Translations under genes and position numbers: made by a program
The notes under the pieces: generated by a model
The model's input: only the letters and a program-made list of their open reading frames with translations
Databases searched by the model: none
What the model was told of the DNA's origin: nothing
DNA from: a bacterium
GTDB taxonomy: Bacteria; Armatimonadota; Chthonomonadetes; Chthonomonadales; Chthonomonadaceae
Reading direction: 5' to 3'
DNA length: 9,503 bases
Assembly (NCBI GenBank): GCA_021805405.1
Contig: JAJZFK010000346.1
Span: 1-9,503, forward strand
Shown: piece after piece, positions 1 to 4,955 of the stretch
How the letters are laid out: every line of letters starts with the position of its first letter
How positions within the stretch are numbered: position 1 is the stretch's first letter

Positions 1-78
1 ATTGCTAATATAGTATACCACGGCGCAACGGCACCGCTGCTGAACATCGGTTTGATCCTGTGGCTGTCACAAGAATAA
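1..78 (+). CDS. 3' end of an unidentified, hydrophobic protein (partial)
   Basis: Frame 1 is open from the window edge to a TAA at 76-78 and encodes the last 25 residues of a protein that starts outside the window. The tail is hydrophobic (ends LLNIGLILWLSQE), which fits a C-terminal membrane segment followed by a short polar end. The stop codon touches a strong hairpin (78-115), as expected for a real gene end, and the gene converges on the sigma-factor gene. The fragment is too short to assign a family. A CPBP-type membrane protease crossed my mind, but the motif spacing does not fit. That this is coding at all is inference from the open frame, the hydrophobicity and the terminator position. 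Confidence 0.45.
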   Translation: MANIVYHGATAPLLNIGLILWLSQE

Positions 79-115
79 AGGGTAAGGGTCTGCAATCCAC
101 AGAACCCTCACCCTT
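78..115. terminator. Bidirectional hairpin terminator between convergent genes
   Basis: Arms AAGGGTAAGGGT (78-89) and ACCCTCACCCTT (104-115) pair over 12 positions with a 14-nt loop. As minus-strand RNA all twelve pair (one G-U) and the stem is followed by UUAUUCUU, a fair U-tract. As plus-strand RNA there is one A/C mismatch and a poorer tail. It lies about 50 nt past the sigma-factor stop and abuts the stop of the plus-strand gene, so it probably serves mainly the sigma transcript. Confidence 0.7.
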
Positions 116-128
116 CTACTTACGAATA

Positions 129-144
129 ATATCTGTTTAGATAT
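129..144 (-). other. AT-rich hairpin in the 3' UTR of the sigma gene
   Basis: A perfect inverted repeat, ATATCT-GTTT-AGATAT, lies about 20 nt after the sigma-factor stop. The minus-strand RNA then reads UAUUCGUAAG before the stronger hairpin at 78-115. With one G-C pair per arm it is weak alone. It may be a first stop signal or only an mRNA 3'-end structure. Confidence 0.35.
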
Positions 145-165
145 CTGCATTACCGACGGACCCGG

Positions 166-1533
166 CTACTGGCGAATGAGCGCCTCTGGGCCCAGGTGGC
201 GAAGCTTTTTGAGTGCACGCAATTCTATCTGGCGTACACGCTCGCGTGTAACATGCAGACAGTAGCCAACCTCCTCGAGCGTGCGAGAATAGCCATCATC
301 GAGGCCGTAACGCATTCGAAGCACCTCTTTTTCACGAAGCGTCAACTTGTCGAGCACGTCTTCAATCTGCTCACGGCGTATAAGGTTCAGCGTTGCTTCC
401 GAAGGGGAGACGGCTGTGTGCGACTGAATAAAGTCCGATAACTGGCTGTTGTCTTTCTCGCCTACTGGAGTTTCAAGTGATAGAGGTTCTAGCGCTATCC
501 GCATGATCTCGTTTACGCGATCTACTGTAATTTCAAGTTCACGTGCAATCTCCTCAACCGTTGGGTCGCGCATCAGCTGCTGGCGCAGTCGGCTTGAAGC
601 CTTTACCAGCTTATGGATTATCTCGGCCACGTAAACTGGAATACGGATGGTACGGCCCTGGTTGATGATTGCTCGTGCGATAGCTCGCCTAATCCACCAG
701 GTAGCATAGGTGCTGAACCGGTAACCCTTGTCGGGGTCAAACTTTTCTACCGCACGTATAAGCCCTATGTTTCCTTCCTGAATGAGGTCGGGTAGGGGAA
801 TACCGCGTACACTGTATTTCTTTGCGATTGAAACAACCAGGCGCAAATTTGCCTCGGTCAGCTTATCCTTGGCAGCCTTGTCACCGCGCTGTACTGCTTT
901 CGCAAGCCGGATCTCTTCGCTAGCAGTCAGGAGCTGAGCACCTCGTGCGCGGCACATCCAGAGGTGGAGGCTTTCGTCTGCGCGGTGGGTGTCATGCTCG
1001 TCGTGATAAGATGCACGGGAGGGTGATTTCGGACGGGACGTGACTACGGCTACAGGTGTGGTAAACGCATAAGAGGCCTCAACATCTGTGTCCGAATCTG
1101 CAAGGCTCACATCATATAGGTGGAGCAGATCATCACTCGGCTCGGTGTCAAACGAATCATCACCATCAACATCGGAGGTGAGCACCGAAAGCTCGCTCTC
1201 TTCTGCCTGCTCGGTGTGGGCAGCACCTTCCATCTCGGTAACCTCGGAAATTGCTACAACCTTTCCCACGGTAATTTGCTCCTCTATGGAAGTGCGATCC
1301 TTCACAGTTGCATCCGACTTTGTAGAGGCTGACTTGCGCACTCGAGGTGTTCGCCTCGTTGGGGCTTTTGCGGTAGTGGCAGGGACATTACTTGGCGTAG
1401 AGGTGGGAGAAGAGGGAATACGCGGAGCTTCCGACGTGCTAGGGAGACCTGCCTCAGGGTCCATCTCCGTCGCACTCGTTTCCTGGCGCTCGTAAACACC
1501 AGGTGGATCCAGGACCACGGCTTTGTTCGTCAT
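166..1533 (-). CDS. RNA polymerase sigma-70 factor, RpoD/SigA type
   Basis: This protein directs RNA polymerase to promoters. It is 455 residues from an ATG that sits 8 nt after GAGGAG; an in-frame GTG at 1542 overlaps that Shine-Dalgarno and is less likely. Residues 1-180 are low complexity: Pro/Ser/Thr-rich, a basic patch near 60-80, then an acidic stretch near 112-150, reminiscent of actinobacterial SigA N-termini. Region 1.2 starts near 185. Region 2 (about 223-294) has DLIQEGNIG at 249 and YATWWIRRAIARAI, where E. coli sigma-70 reads YATWWIRQAITRSI: Arg283 and Ala286 replace the -12-contacting Gln and Thr. Region 3 follows, with SDFIQ in the 3.2 linker. The region 4.2 helix-turn-helix is TLEEVGYCLHVTRERVRQIE (418-437). 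Family and fold are certain. Whether it is the sole primary factor or a group 2 paralogue is not decidable here, so no symbol is given. Confidence 0.95.
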   Translation of the reverse strand: MTNKAVVLDPPGVYERQETSATEMDPEAGLPSTSEAPRIPSSPTSTPSNVPATTAKAPTRRTPRVRKSASTKSDATVKDRTSIEEQITVGKVVAISEVTEMEGAAHTEQAEESELSVLTSDVDGDDSFDTEPSDDLLHLYDVSLADSDTDVEASYAFTTPVAVVTSRPKSPSRASYHDEHDTHRADESLHLWMCRARGAQLLTASEEIRLAKAVQRGDKAAKDKLTEANLRLVVSIAKKYSVRGIPLPDLIQEGNIGLIRAVEKFDPDKGYRFSTYATWWIRRAIARAIINQGRTIRIPVYVAEIIHKLVKASSRLRQQLMRDPTVEEIARELEITVDRVNEIMRIALEPLSLETPVGEKDNSQLSDFIQSHTAVSPSEATLNLIRREQIEDVLDKLTLREKEVLRMRYGLDDGYSRTLEEVGYCLHVTRERVRQIELRALKKLRHLGPEALIRQ

Positions 1534-1541
1534 CAAGGCCA

Positions 1542-1547
1542 CTCCTC
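1542..1547 (-). promoter_or_regulatory. Ribosome binding site that decides the sigma start
   Basis: GAGGAG lies 8 nt upstream of the ATG at 1533. Its last G is the first base of the alternative GTG codon at 1542, leaving no spacing for that start. This favours the ATG and a 455-residue product. Confidence 0.7.
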
Positions 1548-1680
1548 ATTTGCTGGTTATGCGCAGAAGTCGTTGCTCCTGCTACATTACCGAGTACGTG
1601 CATATTTTCACAGATTGTCGTCTGTATCTCATATCTACGGTAACTTTGACCGGAAAGAGATCCGCTACGCGATGTTCAGC

Positions 1681-1742
1681 TTCACTGCTTGCCGTAAACG
1701 CCTGCACGTGGTGTACGGTTCATCTGCTGCTGTTCACTGCTT
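1681..1742. repeat. Direct repeat pair flanking an imperfect hairpin
   Basis: TTCACTGCTT occurs exactly at 1681-1690 and 1733-1742, 52 bp apart. Between them, 1692-1702 and 1710-1718 can pair (CCGT/ACGG plus ACGCC/GGTGT, with a 2-nt bulge). The repeat is visible in sequence; any function, for example as protein sites or RNA structure in the sigma leader, is unknown and chance is possible. Confidence 0.35.
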
Positions 1743-1821
1743 CTACGAAATAGACGAGCCTGGGATGAATAAAGTATCGAGAATACTTACTTCTAAAACA
1801 TTATACGTTTCGCTCATGTAA

Positions 1822-1843
1822 AATTGCGCCACAGTTCGCAATT
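1822..1843 (-). other. Hairpin in the sigma leader, possible attenuator
   Basis: AATTGCG (1822-1828) and CGCAATT (1837-1843) form a perfect 7-bp stem with an 8-nt loop. In minus-strand RNA the second arm runs into UUAC, giving four U's in a row. It ends about 55 nt after the predicted start of transcription, where a premature terminator or structured 5' end would sit. The U-tract is short, so termination would be partial at most. Confidence 0.4.
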
Positions 1844-1883
1844 AAATCATCAGCGGGCATTCACCCCAAGCGTGTATATTGGT

Positions 1884-1912
1884 ATTATAAGGCAAGCCAT
1901 GTTTTTTGTCAA
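1884..1912 (-). promoter_or_regulatory. Perfect consensus sigma-70 promoter for the sigma gene
   Basis: On the minus strand, TTGACA (1912-1907) is separated by exactly 17 bp from TATAAT (1889-1884), matching consensus at all twelve positions and the optimal spacer. It starts 11 bp past the cysteine desulfurase stop and points at the sigma gene 350 bp away. Predicted start is near 1877. No gene lies between, so the sigma gene, or a small RNA from the leader, is the target. Confidence 0.85.
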
Positions 1913-1922
1913 GGATGTTTTT

Positions 1923-3074
1923 TTAAGCCATTGACAAAGCACGTAAATCGCGAATCGACTGCGTGAGGACAGTTGCAGCTCTCTCGATTGACGATTCGTC
2001 TGTTGCCCTGCCCAGCGATATTCGTAACGCACCACGTGCCAAATCACGATCCACGCCCATTGCGCTAAGTACGTGAGAAGGTTCTACCGAGCCGGCAGAA
2101 CATGCTGCACCAGCAGATGCACAAATCGACTTCGCGTCAAGTGCGAGCAAAAGGCTTTCACCTTCCAGACCACGTACGCAGAAGTGCACATTACCGGGTA
2201 CCCGGTGCTCAACGGACCCCATGAGGTACACGTTGTCGCACTCTTCCTGCACTCTCTGGATAAGCCGGGAGGTGAGCTTGCCCAGGCGGTAAGTCTCTGC
2301 TTCCATCTCGTTGCATACCAGAGTTGCTGCCTTACCAAGTCCTACGATACCTGGAACGTTGAGAGTTCCGGCGCGGCGACCACGCTCCTGTTCACCTCCC
2401 TGTTGGTACCGGTGAATGGTGACACCCTGGCGTACGTAGAGCACGCCGATGCCCTTGGGTCCGTAGAATTTGTGTGCGGATATACTAAGCATATCTATGT
2501 TCTGGGCCTGCACATCAATGGGCAGTTTTCCAAACGCCTGTACGGCATCCGTATGAAAGAGCACGCCTGCTGCTCGGCAAAACGCACCAATTTCAGCAAT
2601 TGGCTGAATGGTACCTACCTCGTTGTTCGCGTACATAATGGAAACCAGCAACGTATTCGACCGCAGGCGCTTTGCCAGGTCCTGTGCGTCTACACGCCCG
2701 TAGCGATCTACGGGCACAACCTCCACTTCGTAGCCCTGCTTCTCCAGCGTGTGAAGTGGCTCTGAGACAGCGTGGTGTTCAATGGGTGATGTTATGAGGT
2801 GCCGCTTTTCCGGATGCGCTAGAGCCGCGCCAAATATGGCTGCGTTGTCGCTCTCTGTACCGCCCGACGTAAATACAATCTCTCCAGGGTCAGCGTTCAG
2901 GGTGCGGGCCACGCAGAGCCGCGCATACTCTACGGCGCTGCGCGCAGTTTGGCCAGCCTGATGCAGAGCGGAAGGATTGCCATACGACTGGGTTAAGTAT
3001 GGCGTCATCGCGTTTAATACTTCTGGCAGAACCGGCGTAGTTGCGGCGTGGTCAAGGTAAACAATAGAACTCAT
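1923..3074 (-). CDS. Cysteine desulfurase, NifS/IscS type
   Basis: This PLP enzyme converts L-cysteine to alanine and leaves a persulfide for Fe-S cluster or thio-cofactor assembly in the cytoplasm. At 383 residues it is full length. It opens with YLDHAATTP, has TSGGTESDN at 69-77, IEHHAV at 98-103, the PLP-stacking HTDAVQ at 174-179, the Schiff-base lysine K202 in SAHKFYGPKG, and the catalytic Cys325 in GAACSAGSVEPSHVL, which is the NifS-like class I active-site loop. It follows the pterin dehydratase by 78 nt, with a hairpin between, and is followed by the sigma promoter. No iscU, iscR or thiI neighbour is visible, so the exact role (IscS or NifS-like supply) is open. The Shine-Dalgarno is weak (GAG, 9-11 nt upstream), so translation may depend on context. 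Confidence 0.96.
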   Translation of the reverse strand: MSSIVYLDHAATTPVLPEVLNAMTPYLTQSYGNPSALHQAGQTARSAVEYARLCVARTLNADPGEIVFTSGGTESDNAAIFGAALAHPEKRHLITSPIEHHAVSEPLHTLEKQGYEVEVVPVDRYGRVDAQDLAKRLRSNTLLVSIMYANNEVGTIQPIAEIGAFCRAAGVLFHTDAVQAFGKLPIDVQAQNIDMLSISAHKFYGPKGIGVLYVRQGVTIHRYQQGGEQERGRRAGTLNVPGIVGLGKAATLVCNEMEAETYRLGKLTSRLIQRVQEECDNVYLMGSVEHRVPGNVHFCVRGLEGESLLLALDAKSICASAGAACSAGSVEPSHVLSAMGVDRDLARGALRISLGRATDESSIERAATVLTQSIRDLRALSMA

Positions 3075-3101
3075 GATATATTTCTCAATCCGATGGAGGA
3101 G

Positions 3102-3124
3102 CGGGGAAGCCTGCTGCCTCCCCG
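3102..3124 (-). other. GC-rich hairpin between dehydratase and desulfurase genes
   Basis: CGGGGAAGC (3102-3110) pairs with GCCTCCCCG (3116-3124) around a 5-nt loop; as minus-strand RNA the nine pairs include one G-U. The downstream minus-strand bases are CUCCUCC, not U-rich, so it is not a classic terminator. It may stabilise or process the mRNA, or partly uncouple desulfurase expression from the upstream genes. Confidence 0.5.
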
Positions 3125-3152
3125 GCTTTCTTATGAATAGTCGTTGGGGAAG

Positions 3153-3440
3153 TTACAGCAGGCCATCGATGGCCATTGCCATCTGCATGTCCATTTCTGT
3201 AATACCGCCCGCATCATGGGTAGATAAGGATACATCTACCACGTTATAGACATTGTGCCAATCGGGGTGATGATCCATCTTTTCGGCAAGCAGTGCGACC
3301 TTGGACATAAACGCCCAGGCACCAACGAACGATGAAAACTGAAAATGGCGCACAATGGCATTGCCATCCAGTATCCACAATGGAAGCTTATTTAGACCTG
3401 TTTGCACAGCTTGTGGGTCAAGCTTGGGCGGTCTGGCCAT
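3153..3440 (-). CDS. 4a-hydroxytetrahydrobiopterin dehydratase (PCD/DCoH family)
   Basis: This small enzyme dehydrates 4a-hydroxytetrahydrobiopterin, the by-product of aromatic amino acid hydroxylases; many bacterial members are thought to serve other pterin cofactors. The 95 residues match the family length. The family motif is complete: E53-x3-H57-H58-P59-x5-Y65-x9-H75-x8-D84, seen as EKMDHHPDW, then YN, then THDAGGITEMD. The start overlaps the end of the J-like gene by 23 nt in another frame, with GGAGAGGG 8 nt upstream of the ATG, so the two are probably translationally coupled. No phenylalanine hydroxylase is in the window, so the substrate in this cell is uncertain. Confidence 0.93.
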   Translation of the reverse strand: MARPPKLDPQAVQTGLNKLPLWILDGNAIVRHFQFSSFVGAWAFMSKVALLAEKMDHHPDWHNVYNVVDVSLSTHDAGGITEMDMQMAMAIDGLL

Positions 3441-3930
3441 CGGATGTACCCTCTCCTGGTCCTACAAAGTCGAATTCAAGGCGGTCAAACCGGCGCGCAG
3501 TAGGGTCGAGTTCGTCCCTCAGTGCTCTGAACGAGGTTTCAATACGGCTGCGAATGTCTGCTGCCTTTGCAGCATCATCGGAACCTAGTGGAAACCGGGA
3601 TGGATCGGCGCGCGCAATGAGCTTTCGATACGATGTCTCGACATCGGCGAAATCGGCACCTGGTTCCAGGCCAAAGATCTTGTAGTGATAACCCAGTGGA
3701 TCTGGCACCGCCTGGGTGTTGATACTACCTGGGGTGATATGAGTAGTAGTTGCCGGGTTGGCTGGCCTGGAAGGAGGGGAGACGACAGGGTTGGTTATCG
3801 CCGCATCGAGTTCCCGCGCGGCACGTGAAGATGGATCGGCCGCGTATTCGGTATCCACGCGGTCAATCCAATCTTTAAGGTCACCTAGTTTGCCGCGCGC
3901 GATTCGATAGAACCGCTCTGGAATACTCAT
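3418..3930 (-). CDS. J-domain-like protein without the HPD motif
   Basis: A 170-residue protein of three parts. Residues 1-30 form a likely amphipathic helix (ERFYRIARGKLGDLKDWID) resembling the N-terminal membrane helix of PspA/Vipp1 proteins. Residues 31-77 are a Pro/Thr/Ala-rich linker. Residues 80-153 follow the J-domain pattern: YHYKIFGLEPGADFADVETS, YRKLIAR, a long helix to ALRDELDPTARRFDRLEF. Where canonical J domains have HPD after YRKLALKY, this has DPS (109-111), so Hsp70 stimulation in the usual way is unlikely. The start is 9 nt after the pspA stop and the end overlaps the dehydratase gene, so it sits inside a tight operon. I infer a PspA-associated scaffold or regulator. The J-like fold is fairly sure; the function is not known. 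Confidence 0.85.
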   Translation of the reverse strand: MSIPERFYRIARGKLGDLKDWIDRVDTEYAADPSSRAARELDAAITNPVVSPPSRPANPATTTHITPGSINTQAVPDPLGYHYKIFGLEPGADFADVETSYRKLIARADPSRFPLGSDDAAKAADIRSRIETSFRALRDELDPTARRFDRLEFDFVGPGEGTSDGQTAQA

Positions 3931-3939
3931 TGGCCCACC

Positions 3940-4773
3940 CTATTTGTGGTTCAGCTTGGCTTCCAGTTCTGCGAGTTGCCGGTCAACTTCCGACTCAGCG
4001 GCCGATGGTGCAGCAGCAGTACAGGAGCTTGCTGCGGCTCCGCCAGCACCCACCATCTGCACTTGCTGGGTAGTCGCAGTGGTATACGCGTTTGCCGGGC
4101 TCGCTGAGAGTTTGGACTCCAGCTTTTCCAACTCCTGATCAGCAGCAGCATCCATCTGGTTGTATTCCATCTCACGCAGACGTGAGTCGATGCTGGTAGA
4201 CGCGATCTCTGCCCGCGCAGATGCTTCGCTCTGCAGGCCCCGTATCCTGTCACTTGCTGCCGTCCACTGCTGTTCATTTTCGCTAAATTGAAATTGATCT
4301 AGCGCTTTGTTGATCTTAATCTGTATCTGTGCCTGCTTCAGGTTGGCTTTCATGGCCAGTGCCTCAGCAGTGCGCACCCTAATTCTGTCTTCTTCCTGCC
4401 GGATTGCGACCTTCACCTTTTCAGATGACTCTATCGCTGATGCAAGGTTGCCACGCATATTCTCCAGCGTCTGTTCATGAAGTGCCTTCTCTTTCAGGAA
4501 CTGACGGGCGAGATCACGGTTGCCACCCTGTAGAGCAATTGTTGCCTTCTTTTCGAGCTCGGCAACCATCCGCTCTTCTTTGTCGACAACATTTTGCAGG
4601 TTGTTCTTTTCAGTGATTGCCTGAACAGCCAGTTCGCGATTTTTGATCTGGTTATCTTTCATCTCGCGAACCGCTTCGTTAAGAATCACTTCCGGATCTT
4701 CGTACTGATCCAGTTTGCCATTTAGCAGCGCCTTAAAATAGCGCCAGAAACGTGTAAAAGGATTCGATGCCAT
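3940..4773 (-). CDS. pspA: PspA/Vipp1 (IM30) family membrane-stress protein
   Basis: ESCRT-III-like proteins of this family bind damaged or stressed inner membranes and polymerise into rods or rings. The 277-residue product starts with a hydrophobic/aromatic segment (FTRFWRYFKALLNGKLDQYEDPE) typical of helix 0/1, followed by long charged coiled-coil helices to about 205. A helix DQELEKLESKL (212-222) is followed by an Ala/Ser/Thr/Gln-rich linker (223-258) and a second, similar helix DRQLAELEAKL (264-274). Bacterial PspA is about 220 residues; Vipp1 has an extra C-terminal linker and helix, so this is Vipp1-like in architecture. AAGGAGG lies 11 nt before the ATG. It is the first gene of the operon with the J-like gene 9 nt downstream, and is probably driven by the promoter at 4927-4955. 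Confidence 0.95.
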   Translation of the reverse strand: MASNPFTRFWRYFKALLNGKLDQYEDPEVILNEAVREMKDNQIKNRELAVQAITEKNNLQNVVDKEERMVAELEKKATIALQGGNRDLARQFLKEKALHEQTLENMRGNLASAIESSEKVKVAIRQEEDRIRVRTAEALAMKANLKQAQIQIKINKALDQFQFSENEQQWTAASDRIRGLQSEASARAEIASTSIDSRLREMEYNQMDAAADQELEKLESKLSASPANAYTTATTQQVQMVGAGGAAASSCTAAAPSAAESEVDRQLAELEAKLNHK

Positions 4774-4926
4774 TTAACCGCCAGCCTCCTTGGAGTCTGC
4801 TGCAGGCAGATATGCTACTCATATGACATACGCAAACCGCAACGATTGGTTTCGCTCGCCTGCTGTTAGCACGCTCATATGGTACCGGTACAAAGTCCCC
4901 GGTGATAAGGACAGGGAGACCCACTA

Positions 4927-4955
4927 ATTATCACACTTTTCGCAAAAGTTGTCAA
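4927..4955 (-). promoter_or_regulatory. Near-consensus promoter of the pspA operon
   Basis: On the minus strand TTGACA (4955-4950) and GATAAT (4932-4927) are 17 bp apart, eleven of twelve consensus positions. The -35 includes the typA TGA stop codon. Transcription would start near 4920, giving a leader of about 147 nt before pspA. The spacer is filled by an inverted repeat, which suggests repression at this promoter. Confidence 0.8.
4935..4949. promoter_or_regulatory. Palindromic operator candidate within the pspA promoter
   Basis: ACTTTT-CGC-AAAAGT is a 15-bp inverted repeat with perfect 6-bp arms, lying wholly between the -35 and -10 elements. A dimeric repressor bound here would block RNA polymerase. 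In RNA it could be a weak hairpin after typA, but it has no U-tract and only one G-C pair per arm, so a DNA site is the better reading. I do not recognise the regulator. Confidence 0.5.

Larger units (their letters stand above)
1534..1877 (-). other. Long 5' leader of the sigma-factor mRNA
   Basis: If transcription starts about 7 nt after the consensus -10 at 1884-1889, the sigma mRNA has a leader of about 345 nt. It holds a hairpin at 1822-1843, a 20-codon open frame on the minus strand (ATG at 1860, TAA ending at 1801, preceded by GGGGTGA), a second TATAAT at 1800-1805 without a good -35, a weak AU-rich hairpin at 1772-1789, and a 10-bp direct repeat. No tRNA or known riboswitch is recognisable. 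Its role as a leader is inferred from promoter position. Confidence 0.5.

Noticed and set aside
1573..1821. Plus-strand open frame of 82 codons in the sigma leader
   Set aside because: No ribosome binding site, domain or promoter; it lies opposite the predicted sigma leader.
1891..1901. 11-mer GGCAAGCCATG shared with 7063-7073
   Set aside because: Several 11-base matches are expected by chance in a window of this size; one copy is in a promoter spacer and the other in a terminator loop, with no shared context.
2073..2765. Plus-strand open frame of 230 codons
   Set aside because: Antisense to the cysteine desulfurase catalytic region, no domain or ribosome binding site seen.
4935..4950. The palindrome after typA as an intrinsic terminator
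   Set aside because: The stem has one G-C pair per arm and no U-tract, and it fits exactly in the spacer of a near-consensus promoter, so an operator is the better explanation.
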